Assembly (NCBI RefSeq): GCF_025628895.1
Contig: NZ_JAOTJC010000006.1
Coordinates: 696,767 to 760,766, forward strand
DNA from: Alteromonas salexigens
GTDB taxonomy: Bacteria > Pseudomonadota > Gammaproteobacteria > Enterobacterales > Alteromonadaceae
Length of the DNA stretch: 64,000 nt
Direction: 5' to 3'
The position numbers and the translations under genes are program-made. The notes under the pieces were generated by a model. The model was not told the origin of the DNA, did not search any database, and saw only the letters and a list, made by a program, of their open reading frames with translations. Positions within the stretch are counted from its first letter, which is position 1, and each line of letters begins with the position of its first letter. Below, piece after piece: positions 33,706-43,379 of this stretch.

Positions 33706-34518
33706 GTGCGTACAGCTTTTTATATTTCTGATGGAACGGCCATTACTGCAGAGGTGTTTGGCCATGCCCTGCTGTCCCTGTTCCCGGTTCAGTTCAATCA
33801 CAACACCATCCCGTTCGTAGAAACTGAAGAGCATGCATACCGGGTGCTCGAAAAAATATCTGAAAGTTTTCAAGACACCGGCGAGAGACCGCTCGTTTTT
33901 TATACAATTGTGAATGTAGATGTACGCCGGGTTATCTCCCGTTCAGTGGGCATTAACTACAATTTTCTCGACCAATTTGTGGCACCCCTGGAAAAAGTAC
34001 TCGGCGTGCCCTCTAAGCCAGAGAAGCACAGAACCCATAGTATTCATGAAACCACGTACGATATTCGTATTGAAGCTGTGAACTATGCCCTGGCCAATGA
34101 TGATGGCTCTAATCTGAAAAACTATCATGAAGCCGACATCATCCTGGTGGGTGTCTCACGTTCAGGCAAAACCCCAACCAGCCTGTATCTGGCGCTGCAG
34201 TACGGCATTAAGGCGGCGAACTACCCGTTCACCGAAGAGGATATGGGCGATATGCTCAAGCTTCCGCCCGCGTTACGACGCTATAAAGATAAACTGTTCG
34301 GGCTTACTATTCACCCCGAACGCCTCAGCCAGATCCGCTCAGAGCGCCGGGCTAACAGCCGCTACGCGTCCATCCAACAATGCCGGATGGAACTTCGTGA
34401 GGTAGACAACCTGTACAGAAAAGAAAAGATCCCTTTTTTGAACAGTACCAAGTATTCGGTAGAAGAAATTTCGGCAAAAATTCTCGCCGAAACCGGGTTG
34501 CAGCGACGTAAATATTAA
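33706..34518 (+). CDS. ppsR: PEP synthase regulatory protein (PPSR, kinase/pyrophosphorylase)
   Basis: Bifunctional regulator that inactivates PpsA by ADP-dependent phosphorylation of a Thr next to the catalytic His and reactivates it by phosphate-dependent removal. The 270-residue length is normal. Family motifs: YISDGTAITAE at the start, the P-loop GVSRSGKTPTS near residue 148, NYPFTEEDM and GLTIHPERLSQIR. Start is GTG with AAGGA 8 bases upstream. Divergent from its target ppsA. The bases coding for V-G-V-S include a chance TGGGTGTCT. Confidence 0.96.
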   Translation: MRTAFYISDGTAITAEVFGHALLSLFPVQFNHNTIPFVETEEHAYRVLEKISESFQDTGERPLVFYTIVNVDVRRVISRSVGINYNFLDQFVAPLEKVLGVPSKPEKHRTHSIHETTYDIRIEAVNYALANDDGSNLKNYHEADIILVGVSRSGKTPTSLYLALQYGIKAANYPFTEEDMGDMLKLPPALRRYKDKLFGLTIHPERLSQIRSERRANSRYASIQQCRMELREVDNLYRKEKIPFLNSTKYSVEEISAKILAETGLQRRKY

Positions 34519-34578
34519 CCCTGCTCTTAGCGGTCAGTGGCATGTGTGGCAATTGCAGAAAGCTTCGATGTGTTTTGG

Positions 34579-34731
34579 GTGGGTGTCTCACTTTTAAGAA
34601 GGCACGGTATCTGAGGTCGCGACGTTTAGGTTAGTGGGTGTCTTGTTTTAATCACTTTTAGAAAGCCACAGTTTCTGATGTCGCCACGTTTAGTTTCGTG
34701 GGTGTGTTGCTTTATTGATATGTGGGTGTCT
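34579..34731 (+). repeat. Tandem TGGGTGTCT units, two with a long conserved spacer
   Basis: Motif copies at 34580-34588, 34635-34643, 34699-34707 (last bases differ, TGGGTGTGT) and 34723-34731. The first two units are longer repeats: after each motif the sequence has ACTTTTA, then a stretch with A-G-A-A, G-CAC-G/A, TCTGA, GTCGC and CACGTTTAG or GACGTTTAG, so about 40 bases are related. They fill the gap between ppsR and the convergent TPR-sulfotransferase gene. Confidence 0.75.
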
Positions 34732-34809
34732 CATTCAAAACAGGCAGAGAGCTAACGACTCTTCGCGTGTAAACAGGGGAGCAAAAGCTCCCCCGATGGG
34801 TTTAACGGT

Positions 34810-36876
34810 CTACCGGCTACTTTCTGGGAACTGGTCTAATGCAGTAAAAAGCGTAGTCAGGTATTCGGTAAACGGTAGCCACTGCTTTGTACCGCTGCGG
34901 TTAATTGGCTGTCTTACCTGCTCAGAACTGGGGGTTTTAATCACCCGTTTGGTCTCATGGAAAGACAAACATTCAGCCTCAAACGGCAAACCACAAAAAT
35001 CCAGCATACGTTTGACCTGCCCTTCTAAATCGTCCAGGACACTTTCATGTTGTACGGTCAGTACTTCCCCGGGAAGCACTGTGTGCCAGTGATCCATCAA
35101 GTTTTCGTATGCTCGGTAGTAACGCCCAATGTCACTCAGGCTGTAACTAAATTCCTGACCGTCCCCAAATAGTTGCTTGTACCCGCTGAAACAGCACGCA
35201 AAGGGCTCCCGACGTGCATCAATAATTTTCGCGTTTGGCAGTATTCGTTTAATAAGGCCAATATGAATGAAGTTATTGGGCATTTTATCGATGAAGAAAG
35301 GCGCACCCTGCCGGTAGGCTTGCGTTTGCTCTATATACAACTCACCCAGGCGACGACATTGGTCGTCAGTAAGTGATGCCAGGTTAAACGGATATGGGGT
35401 TTGTTGACCACTCAGGCGTGACGCGATAGTTAATATATCGTGCAGCTCCATGGTGCCGTCCACCTGCGAGTGGGACGCCAATATTTGCTCCAGTAGCGTC
35501 GAGCCTGCCCGGGGTAATCCAACCACGAATATGGGAGCCGGATCGTCGCAACCTGCTTTACGGGCAAAGAGGTCTTTCTGGCATGCCTCCTGCTGCGCCG
35601 CCATCGCCGCCTCGGTTCGCGCAATATCAAAGTCTATAGTGGCACGCTTTAACGTATTCCCCCGATGATAATGCTCAAATGCAGCCGGGTAGTCTTGTCT
35701 GTCTTCATATGCCTTACCCAGCGCAAAACACAAGTGGATTGTGTCCTCCAGTCCAACATCATCACGAGCCGCTTGCTCTGCCATAGTTTCGAGCATCGCA
35801 TCGCTAAATGGATAGGTTTTGGTGTTGGCCAGACTCCAATAAGCGTCGCCAAATTCAGGCATCAATTGAGCTGCCGTTTCATAGCACTCTATAGCGGCCT
35901 TGCGATCACCTTCGGCTTTATAAGCATGCCCCAAAGATAACCACACAGCTGGCCGGTCGTTGTTAGACTCAAGTAATGACCTATAGATATCAATTGCCTG
36001 CGCCAGCTCGCCTACGCCAACCAGTGCATTTGCGTAAGCTACCTGCAGCGTGAAGTTATCAGGCTGGTTTTGCAGACGCTTCTCGGCGAACGTTTTCGCC
36101 TGCGGGTACTTACCCAATCGCGCCAGCAACCCCTGATATGAAACTGCCGCCCGTTCGTGCTCGGGGTGGAGCGCTACACAGCTTTCCAATAAAAACTCGG
36201 CTTCGTGATAGGCCTTCAATTTCATACCAATCTCAGCCAGTAACACCATCGCCTCTGCATCGTGGTTGTGCTGCTGCAGGTAGCGACGACAAACTGAATC
36301 AGCTGCAGCCAGTTGGCCGTCATACATTAAGTCATACGCGCCCAATACCGGTTTCGGTAGCGAAGTTAAAAAGCTGATATGTTGCTGGGCAAGTGATTCT
36401 GCGCGCGCGTTATTTTGTTGCTGATAAATAGCCAGCAACTGTTGCCAGCTTGCCAGTAATGCCGGGTTAAAGCGTGTTGCCTGATAAAAGGCGGATGCCG
36501 CCTGACGGTGTTGATTAAGTGCCTTGTAGCTATAAGCCTGCTCTTGGAAAGCGCGTCCGTGGTCCGGGCGTAGCGATAAAATGGTATGGGTGTCTTCGAT
36601 TGCCTGGGTGAAATGTTGCGATAAGCGCAGCGCCACCGCACGCAGGTAAAGCAACTCGACTTTAGCTTTTACATTTAGATGGGTGTCTTGTTGTAAATCG
36701 TTAGCTTGTTCAGAAACGTGGGTGTCTTGTTTTGGTTCGTTGGAAGACGCCGCGTCTTCGTGCGTGCCCGGCAAGGCATTATTTATCGTGTCGATAGCAC
36801 TGGCGAACTGCCCCTGCTGCACTGCTTGCCGGGCGCTTTTTAAAATCGCATTTATATCTTGATGAGTATTTTGCAT
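34810..36876 (-). CDS. TPR-repeat protein with C-terminal sulfotransferase domain
   Basis: A 688-residue cytosolic protein. Residues about 60-410 are tetratricopeptide repeats (for example AVWLSLGHAYKAEGDRKAAIECYETA). From about 445 a sulfotransferase domain starts with the PAPS-binding VVGLPRAGSTLLEQILASH and continues with IIDARREPFACCFS and QHESVLDDL-type blocks. Such proteins are common in marine gammaproteobacteria; the substrate is unknown. Three copies of TGGGTGTCT lie inside the gene in antisense direction (36587, 36680, 36719) and are translated as Asp-Thr-His; two sit in a Q-D-T-H-V / Q-D-T-H-L linker near residues 52-67. Confidence 0.87.
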   Translation of the reverse strand: MQNTHQDINAILKSARQAVQQGQFASAIDTINNALPGTHEDAASSNEPKQDTHVSEQANDLQQDTHLNVKAKVELLYLRAVALRLSQHFTQAIEDTHTILSLRPDHGRAFQEQAYSYKALNQHRQAASAFYQATRFNPALLASWQQLLAIYQQQNNARAESLAQQHISFLTSLPKPVLGAYDLMYDGQLAAADSVCRRYLQQHNHDAEAMVLLAEIGMKLKAYHEAEFLLESCVALHPEHERAAVSYQGLLARLGKYPQAKTFAEKRLQNQPDNFTLQVAYANALVGVGELAQAIDIYRSLLESNNDRPAVWLSLGHAYKAEGDRKAAIECYETAAQLMPEFGDAYWSLANTKTYPFSDAMLETMAEQAARDDVGLEDTIHLCFALGKAYEDRQDYPAAFEHYHRGNTLKRATIDFDIARTEAAMAAQQEACQKDLFARKAGCDDPAPIFVVGLPRAGSTLLEQILASHSQVDGTMELHDILTIASRLSGQQTPYPFNLASLTDDQCRRLGELYIEQTQAYRQGAPFFIDKMPNNFIHIGLIKRILPNAKIIDARREPFACCFSGYKQLFGDGQEFSYSLSDIGRYYRAYENLMDHWHTVLPGEVLTVQHESVLDDLEGQVKRMLDFCGLPFEAECLSFHETKRVIKTPSSEQVRQPINRSGTKQWLPFTEYLTTLFTALDQFPESSR
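36587..36727 (+). repeat. Three TGGGTGTCT motifs inside the TPR-sulfotransferase gene
   Basis: Exact copies at 36587-36595, 36680-36688 and 36719-36727. The last two are 39 bases apart, each followed by TGTT as in the intergenic copies (TTGTTTT). On the gene's strand they read AGACACCCA and encode D-T-H, always in the same frame. Confidence 0.8.
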
Positions 36877-36901
36877 AGTGGTTTAGCTTGCCCAATCATA
36901 C

Positions 36902-36937
36902 AAAAAACGGCAAGCCATTCCTGACTTGCCGTTTTTT
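36902..36937. terminator. Terminator between the TPR gene and the TonB receptor gene
   Basis: AAAAAACGGCAAG and CTTGCCGTTTTTT form a 13-bp stem with a 10-base loop. It ends 22 bases past the receptor gene's stop on the minus strand. Confidence 0.9.
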
Positions 36938-36958
36938 CCTACATGTACCCGTTATCGA

Positions 36959-39652
36959 TTAATAATAATCGTACGAGAAACGTACACCTACAGTCCGGGG
37001 ACGATTGGTGACGACTTTCGGTGTAAACTGCTGAGTATCGATGTTCAGAATTGCGCTTTCATCGAACAGGTTGTCGATAAACAGCTCCGCTTTCCATGCA
37101 TCGTTAGTAACACCCACAGCAACGTTGGCAATTACATAAGACTCTTGCACATAACGGCCGCCGCGGAACGTCTCACCGTTACGGTCCGTGTATGTTACGC
37201 CATCGTAGACAGCAGCTTCATCCTGAATCTTCAGGCCCGATCCCGTGCCATAGATAAGTTGCGTCGCATCTTCCATAACGTAGGCGTCCATTACCATGCC
37301 GGCCATACGGTCGCCGGTATAGCTTACTGAGCCGTTTACGTAACCGGTTTTACCGCCATCCAGCTCGAAGAAGTAACGGGCATTAATGTTACCGGAGAAG
37401 CTGGCTGAATAAGGCAATTCTGAGCCAACACCAGCTGAAATTCCCACTAACTCGTCGTTAACCCGGGTAAGCTCAGTATCCAGTAAGCTGAATGCCGCGT
37501 TGATGACCAGGTCATCGGTAGCAAGCCAGGTCACATCTGCATCCAACCCTTTAATTTCTGCATCACCTACGTTGTCAGTGAAAACCAGGAAGCTGATGTT
37601 AGTCGGGTCGAAACGGGATGTTTGTAGCTCACTGATCTCTGAGTAATAAGCCGTTGCATTAACCCGCACGATACCGTCCAGGAAGTCAGCCTTCATACCC
37701 AGTTCATAGTTATCCAGCGTATCGGTAGTCGAATAAACCGGAATGCGGAAGTTGTCGAATTTACCTGACTGGTTACTCGCTAATCCGCCACCCACACGGT
37801 TAGTTACTGGCGGACGGAAGCCTTCTGAGTAGTTTGCGAATAACAGTGTGTCTTCGTTTACTTTCCAGTCCAGCGAGAACTTGTAAATAGTATCACTAAC
37901 CGAGAGTACGCCATCAGGCCCCAGTTCAGACACATCCAGCTGACCACTTTCAACCGCAGCCAGGACAGCGTCCGGATCTTCGCCCACGGCTGCCAGCTCA
38001 TCAGGGTCCAGCGAACCGAATGCTTTCACTCGGCGACTCACGTCAACGGTAGTGGTCGAGCCTTTATACTCGTCATCAATCTCGTACCAGCGCGCCCCAA
38101 TGCTGGCGGTCAGTGTATCGGTTATGTCGTACTCCAGCTGACCAAATACTGCCACCTGATCAATGGTGTGCGTAATGTCATTAACAAAGCTCACTTCACC
38201 CGGGAACGGGCCACCATCACTGTTAATGTCTTCATTACCCACCGTGGTGCGCGCCAGATTCGGAAACAGCTCAGTGGAGGCAATTTTAAACTGACCAATG
38301 GTGGCAACTTCCTGCGCGTCATAGAACAGACCCGCAGTCACGCGCCATGGGGTATCCATGGTGGTGTTAAAGCGCAGCTCATGGGTATTACGGGTAGTGG
38401 TAGTGTCTTCATCATAGTACTTGGTAGGATCAAGACAGCGTTCATCATCCGGATTGTCCGGCGTGTCGTAGTGGTTACACACGTAATATGCAGAGAATAA
38501 ACCGCCGTTGGTATACCCGGTGTAATCCGCCAGGGTATCGATTTCGCGATCCAGGTAGCCACCTGTATATACTACGTCAAGCTTGTCCAGACGTCCTTCC
38601 AGAGTCCAGGTGGTCAGGCCGAATTCATCGCTGTTCTCTTCAGGCTGGAAACGGTTAGTTGAGCTCTCACCTTCCAGGTTCGGATCGTAGGCAAATACAC
38701 CTTCGGTTTCCAGTGTTTGCTGAGTATGCTGTACCACAATATCCCAACGGTCGTTGAAGATGTACGACAGACCGAAGCGCGCACCGGAGTAAACCGCGTC
38801 GTTGAAGTTTTCTTCAACCAGGGCATCGTTCTGTGGTGACACTACCGCAGCCTCACCCATCGTATTAATGTCTGGGTTGGTGATGCGGTTGGCGTCCATT
38901 CCTTCAGGGTCGGCCAACACACCGCCAGAAATACGGCTAATGACCTGCGCACTGCCGATATAGCCACCATTGCCCGGATCGTTTTCGATGTTATCAATCC
39001 AGCCACCCTGGCGATCATTATAAGCCGCCACGCGGAAGGCCAGGTCGTCGGTCACCGCCATATTAAAGTAAGCCTCAACAGCGTTGCTCATATCACCGCC
39101 TTTGGTGAACGACACCGACGTGTCCATCCCGGCACTAAAGCCGGTATGATCGGGCTTGTTGGTGATCAAACGCACGGTACCGGCCTGTGAGCTGGCACCG
39201 AATAAGGTACCCTGTGGTCCCGGCAGCACTTCGACGCGACGAACATCGGTGGCATAGACATCAAGGTTACGACCGGCCATGGATACTGGCTGCTCGTCTA
39301 CATAAAACGCTACTGAAGGCTGAAGGGCCTGTACTGACGACAGCATAATGTTCGACTGAGTAGTCGCCGCGCCTCGAATGTAAATTTCGTTTTGCCCAGG
39401 GCCTGTACCCTGGAACACTACGTTTGGCAGGAACTCAACGTAGTCCTGAAAATTATCGATACCTAAGTTTTCCAGCGCTTTTCCATCCAGCGCGGTAACA
39501 GAGACGGGCACATCCTGTATGGACTCTGTTCGTTTGGTTGCCGTAACTTCAATAGTTTCAATTTTGGCTTTAGCAGAATCTGCTTGCTGGGCAGAGAGCG
39601 ACGTTGATGCCAGCGCAGCAACGATGGCACAGCTTAACTGTGTTTTTCGCAT
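36959..39652 (-). CDS. TonB-dependent outer-membrane receptor
   Basis: An 897-residue TonB-dependent receptor. Residues 1-21 are a signal peptide (MRKTQLSCAIVAALASTSLSAQ), the TonB box is TIEVTATKR near 33-41, the plug follows (VPVSVTALDGKAL ... GPQGTLFGASSQAGTVRL), and the rest is the 22-strand barrel ending in ...GVRFSYDYY with a terminal aromatic residue. Such IVTATKR-type receptors are abundant in Alteromonadaceae; the ligand is not readable. Divergent from a BCCT transporter gene across a 314-base region with an inverted repeat. Confidence 0.93.
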   Translation of the reverse strand: MRKTQLSCAIVAALASTSLSAQQADSAKAKIETIEVTATKRTESIQDVPVSVTALDGKALENLGIDNFQDYVEFLPNVVFQGTGPGQNEIYIRGAATTQSNIMLSSVQALQPSVAFYVDEQPVSMAGRNLDVYATDVRRVEVLPGPQGTLFGASSQAGTVRLITNKPDHTGFSAGMDTSVSFTKGGDMSNAVEAYFNMAVTDDLAFRVAAYNDRQGGWIDNIENDPGNGGYIGSAQVISRISGGVLADPEGMDANRITNPDINTMGEAAVVSPQNDALVEENFNDAVYSGARFGLSYIFNDRWDIVVQHTQQTLETEGVFAYDPNLEGESSTNRFQPEENSDEFGLTTWTLEGRLDKLDVVYTGGYLDREIDTLADYTGYTNGGLFSAYYVCNHYDTPDNPDDERCLDPTKYYDEDTTTTRNTHELRFNTTMDTPWRVTAGLFYDAQEVATIGQFKIASTELFPNLARTTVGNEDINSDGGPFPGEVSFVNDITHTIDQVAVFGQLEYDITDTLTASIGARWYEIDDEYKGSTTTVDVSRRVKAFGSLDPDELAAVGEDPDAVLAAVESGQLDVSELGPDGVLSVSDTIYKFSLDWKVNEDTLLFANYSEGFRPPVTNRVGGGLASNQSGKFDNFRIPVYSTTDTLDNYELGMKADFLDGIVRVNATAYYSEISELQTSRFDPTNISFLVFTDNVGDAEIKGLDADVTWLATDDLVINAAFSLLDTELTRVNDELVGISAGVGSELPYSASFSGNINARYFFELDGGKTGYVNGSVSYTGDRMAGMVMDAYVMEDATQLIYGTGSGLKIQDEAAVYDGVTYTDRNGETFRGGRYVQESYVIANVAVGVTNDAWKAELFIDNLFDESAILNIDTQQFTPKVVTNRPRTVGVRFSYDYY

Positions 39653-39750
39653 GGTCGGTGTGTTCCTCTGTTATTAAGAAAATCTTGTTATCAGATGGCT
39701 TTTATCGAACGATAATTACTACCGTAATAAATAATAGATCATATATTTTG

Positions 39751-39793
39751 TGAAACAATTTCACGTTATACTTGAACTCTAATTATTGTTTCA
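39751..39793. promoter_or_regulatory. Inverted repeat in the TonB receptor/BCCT divergent region
   Basis: TGAAACAAT at 39751-39759 faces ATTGTTTCA at 39785-39793, and the left arm itself extends into the palindrome TGAAACAATTTCA. It lies in an AT-rich 314-base gap that otherwise shows only promoter-like TTATAC (39767-39772). Candidate operator for the receptor gene, the transporter gene, or both. Confidence 0.4.
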
Positions 39794-39966
39794 TTTTTAA
39801 CTTGTTATTTTCCCTGTATAATCTCATAAAAACCTGTTTTTTTCTACCCCGTAAAGGACACTGCTCTAATAATTTAGGTTAAAATTGATTCACAGTGCAC
39901 CTTTCGTTTTAGTCGTGCGTATGCACTTTTACTTAAAATTTATGTAACGAGAAGGAAACCAGCCGC

Positions 39967-41937
39967 GTGAGCCAGACATCATCTACTTCGCCGCTCAATA
40001 AACCTGTATTTATCTCCTCCTCTGTACTGATTGTGTTGCTGTTGCTTTTCGCTGCCGGCGCACCCGAAGTCGCAGACTCTATTTTCAACACCATGCAATC
40101 TGCCATTGTTACAAACGGCAGTTGGTTTTATGTGCTTACTGTAGCCATCATTCTGGTGTTTGTGATTTTCCTCGGCGTGAGCCGCTATGGGGAAATAAAA
40201 CTCGGCCCTGACCATGCCACTCCGCAGTTTGGGTTTTCTACCTGGCTGTCTATGTTGTTTGCAGCAGGGATGGGTATCGGACTAATGTTTTTCGGTGTGG
40301 CCGAGCCCTTGATGCACTACCTGGCCCCGCCAACTGCAGAGCCAGGCAGTGTCGAAGCCGTCCGCGAAGCCATGAAAACTACGTTTTTCCATTGGGGCGT
40401 ACACGCCTGGGGGATCTATGCCGTAGTGGCCTTGGTGCTGGGTTACTTTGCCTACCGCCACAATTTACCGCTGACCTTGCGCTCAGCGCTGTACCCGTTA
40501 ATCGGTAACAAAATATATGGCTGGCCGGGCCACGTCGTCGACATCTTCGCGGTGACATCAACCATTTTCGGTGTCTCAACTTCGCTAGGCTTCGGCGCTT
40601 CACAAATTAACGCAGGCCTGAATTACCTGTTCGGACTACCCGCCAACACCACAGTGCAAATTTGGTTGATGGTGGGCGTAGTAGGATTGGCTATCATCTC
40701 GGTGGCAACAGGCCTGGAAAAAGGCATTCGCCGGTTATCCGAAACCAACATGATCCTGGCTATCCTGTTGCTGCTCTTTGTGCTGGTACTCGGTCCCACG
40801 GTGTTCCTGTTGCAGGCATATCTGCAAAATACCGGCGCTTACGTGTCTGATATAGTCCGAAACACCTTTAATCTGTTCGCGTACGAAAAGACCGACTGGA
40901 TTGGTGGCTGGACCATCTTCTATTGGGGCTGGTGGTTAGCGTGGGCGCCGTTTGTTGGGCTGTTCATCGCTCGTATCTCCTATGGCCGCACTATTCGCGA
41001 ATTTGTAACCGGCGTGCTACTCATCCCGTCTGCGTTTACGCTATTGTGGATGACGGTGTTCGGTAATGCTGCTATCGACCTGGTGTTTGCCCAGGGACAG
41101 GAGGTACTGGCCCAAATGGTGCAAGAAGACACCTCGGTGGCCTTGTTTGTGTTCCTCGAGCAGTTCCCCTTCTCCAGCGTACTGAGCTTTGTGGCAGTCA
41201 TCATGGTAGTCATTTTCTTTGTGACCTCCTGTGACTCCGGCGCCATGGTAGTAGATATGTTGTGCTCTCACGGGGAAAACAATACGCCCATCTGGCAGCG
41301 AATTTACTGGGCGGTAGGCGTCGGCGTGGTTGCGGCTATTTTGTTGTATGCCGGCGGCTTAAGTGCCCTTCAAACCATGACCATCGTCTCGGCGCTGCCG
41401 TTCTCTGTGGTGCTGCTCATCGCTCTCACCGGCTTGTTAAAAGCCTTACGGGTTGAAGGATATAAACGGGAAAGCTTGCAGGTTGTTGCAGGACAGCCAC
41501 CACATTCCGACTCAGATAAGAACTGGAAGGAGCGCCTGGAAAATATTACCAGCTTCCCTGACGAACAGGTCGTGGCGCGCTTTATGGCCAGGATTGTGAA
41601 GCCAGCGTTAGATGAAGTAGGTAAAGAGTTCGAGTCCCAGGGCTTTGGTGTCGAAATCAAAGAAGACGACACCATCAAGACCCTTACCGTGACCATGGGC
41701 ACTGATCCTGACTTCATATACTCGGTCTATATGACCAAAACAGCGCAACCGGAGTTCGTCACTCCCGGTAATGAGTCAGTGGACGCCGACGATAAGCACA
41801 CGTACTATCGCGCAGAAGTTCACTTAAGTGAGGGTGGCCAGAACTACGATATTATGGGCTGGTCAAAAATGGCAGTGATTAACGACGTCATCGACCATTA
41901 TCAGAAACACCAACATTTCATTCATCTGTTGAAATAA
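39967..41937 (+). CDS. BCCT family transporter (betaine/choline/carnitine type)
   Basis: Inner-membrane Na+-coupled transporter, 656 residues, about 12 helices. The BCCT signature is clear: GMGIGLMFFGVAEPL, FFHWGVHAWGIYAVV and the WxxxxGWWLAWAPFVGLFIARISYGRTIREF block. A cytosolic C-terminal extension of about 130 residues follows the last helix, as in the BetT-like subgroup. Start is GTG 39967 with AAGGA about 10 bases upstream. A MarR-type gene follows 33 bases downstream. Substrate is probably betaine, choline or a related quaternary amine, by family. Confidence 0.9.
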   Translation: MSQTSSTSPLNKPVFISSSVLIVLLLLFAAGAPEVADSIFNTMQSAIVTNGSWFYVLTVAIILVFVIFLGVSRYGEIKLGPDHATPQFGFSTWLSMLFAAGMGIGLMFFGVAEPLMHYLAPPTAEPGSVEAVREAMKTTFFHWGVHAWGIYAVVALVLGYFAYRHNLPLTLRSALYPLIGNKIYGWPGHVVDIFAVTSTIFGVSTSLGFGASQINAGLNYLFGLPANTTVQIWLMVGVVGLAIISVATGLEKGIRRLSETNMILAILLLLFVLVLGPTVFLLQAYLQNTGAYVSDIVRNTFNLFAYEKTDWIGGWTIFYWGWWLAWAPFVGLFIARISYGRTIREFVTGVLLIPSAFTLLWMTVFGNAAIDLVFAQGQEVLAQMVQEDTSVALFVFLEQFPFSSVLSFVAVIMVVIFFVTSCDSGAMVVDMLCSHGENNTPIWQRIYWAVGVGVVAAILLYAGGLSALQTMTIVSALPFSVVLLIALTGLLKALRVEGYKRESLQVVAGQPPHSDSDKNWKERLENITSFPDEQVVARFMARIVKPALDEVGKEFESQGFGVEIKEDDTIKTLTVTMGTDPDFIYSVYMTKTAQPEFVTPGNESVDADDKHTYYRAEVHLSEGGQNYDIMGWSKMAVINDVIDHYQKHQHFIHLLK

Positions 41938-41970
41938 CAGATAAGCAGAACGTGTATTAAAGAGATAAGC

Positions 41971-42450
41971 ATGCGAAAAGAAGAAGAACTATTAGTGGCA
42001 CTGCGACGGGTTATTCGTGCGGTAGACCTTCGCAGCAAACAACTCAGTAAGTCTGTGGGCCTCACCGGCCCCCAGCTACTGGTTATGCAAAATATCCAGG
42101 AAAAACCCGGGATCATGGTGCGGGAAATTGCCGAGAACATTAATCTGAGCCCGGCGACCATCACTAATATCCTGGACAGACTGGAAGCCAGGGATCTGGC
42201 GAAACGCATTCGAAGTACCACTGATAAACGTAAGGTAGGTGTATTTGTGACAGAACGTGGTAGCGTGGCCCTGCAAGACGCCCCACGGCCATTACAGGAA
42301 CACTTTATCGATCGTTTTAATCAGCTAAAGGAATGGGAGCAAAGTCAGATGGTGGCCACTATGCAACGTATTGCCACCATGATGGATGCAGAAGACATTG
42401 ACGCGTCTCCTTTTCTGGAAGTGGGCAACTTGTCAGATAAAAACGTTTAG
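41971..42450 (+). CDS. MarR family transcriptional regulator
   Basis: A 159-residue winged-helix regulator. The HTH region reads [49 protein letters not shown], typical of MarR. It lies 33 bases after the BCCT gene and is probably in the same transcript, so it may control it and bind the inverted repeat in the upstream divergent region; this is inference. It is convergent with rnfH, overlapping it by 4 bases. Confidence 0.86.
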   Translation: MRKEEELLVALRRVIRAVDLRSKQLSKSVGLTGPQLLVMQNIQEKPGIMVREIAENINLSPATITNILDRLEARDLAKRIRSTTDKRKVGVFVTERGSVALQDAPRPLQEHFIDRFNQLKEWEQSQMVATMQRIATMMDAEDIDASPFLEVGNLSDKNV

Positions 42451-42797
42451 AACGATTTTGATTTTAGCGGATTAGGGCGCCCGCCGGTGACCTTGTCCGC
42501 CCGTCCTTCTTCTTTCGCTTTCTCTGCCCGCCGTTTACGGACTTCTTTCGGATCTGCAATCAAAGGCCGGTAAATTTCAATACGGTCGCCATCTTTCACT
42601 TCGTCTTTCAGCTTTACCACCCGACTCCATATGCCGACTTTGCTCGCACTTAAATCGATATCCGGGTAGAGGGTAAGAATATTAGAGGCTTCTATGGCTT
42701 CTTCCACCGTGGTGCCTGACTGCACGGCCAGTTCAATAATAGACTGCTTAGTGGGTAGCGCATACGCCACCTCAATGCTCAGCATATTTTGATTCAT
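42447..42797 (-). CDS. rnfH: RnfH family ubiquitin-like protein
   Basis: A 116-residue beta-grasp protein of the RnfH/UPF0125 family (also called RatB in E. coli). Landmarks: [31 protein letters not shown] and [24 protein letters not shown]. Function is unclear in most bacteria. It overlaps ratA by 4 bases (ATGA), the conserved ratA-rnfH operon opposite smpB. Confidence 0.92.
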   Translation of the reverse strand: MNQNMLSIEVAYALPTKQSIIELAVQSGTTVEEAIEASNILTLYPDIDLSASKVGIWSRVVKLKDEVKDGDRIEIYRPLIADPKEVRKRRAEKAKEEGRADKVTGGRPNPLKSKSF

Positions 42798-43225
42798 GAA
42801 TAAATGTTCCGTGCCCGTTCGGTAAACGCATTGACCATGCTGGTCGCCAGCGAATTAAACACCTTACCGAATGCCATTTCTGCCAACTTACTGCTGAATT
42901 CAAACTCCAGATGCAGTTCTATTTTACAGGCATCGTCTGACAGTGCAGAGAATCGCCAGCCGCCGGTTAAGCGCTTAAAGGGGCCTTCGACCAACTGCAT
43001 ATCTATCCGGGTAGCGGGAAACAGCGTGTTGTGCGTGGTAAACCACTGGCGGATGCCTGCTTTTGCCACCATCAGCGACGCTTTCATTCCTTGCTGACTG
43101 GATTCCAGAACTTTACTGTCATGACACCCTGGCAAAAATTCTGGGTACGACTCAACGTCATTCACTAAATCGTACATGGCTTGTGCACTGTGAGCCACCA
43201 ATGCACTGCGTTGAATACTCGGCAT
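42794..43225 (-). CDS. ratA: RatA, SRPBCC/START-like protein
   Basis: A 143-residue START-fold (coenzyme Q-binding COQ10-like) protein. Landmarks: [34 protein letters not shown] and the ending [18 protein letters not shown]. coli RatA has been reported as an inhibitor of 70S ribosome association, and homologues bind ubiquinone, so the role is debated. It is the first gene of ratA-rnfH and divergent from smpB. Confidence 0.93.
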   Translation of the reverse strand: MPSIQRSALVAHSAQAMYDLVNDVESYPEFLPGCHDSKVLESSQQGMKASLMVAKAGIRQWFTTHNTLFPATRIDMQLVEGPFKRLTGGWRFSALSDDACKIELHLEFEFSSKLAEMAFGKVFNSLATSMVNAFTERARNIYS

Positions 43226-43379
43226 TTATTCTCTACTGCTGGAAAATCAAAAACCGCATTTTAGCATGAGATTTGCGCCCCGACTAACCTTCCCTTTTCG
43301 CTTAGTGCCCCCACATTAAAGTTGTACCACAAGCCACGAAACTAAAGACTTTCATAACACAATCAGTATAATAGCGGGC

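Noticed and set aside
34147..34155. TGGGTGTCT copy inside ppsR
   Set aside because: It encodes part of the conserved GVSRSGKT P-loop and is explained by the protein.
34579..34731. CRISPR-like array
   Set aside because: The shared unit is too short, spacing is irregular, spacers are themselves related and no cas genes are present.
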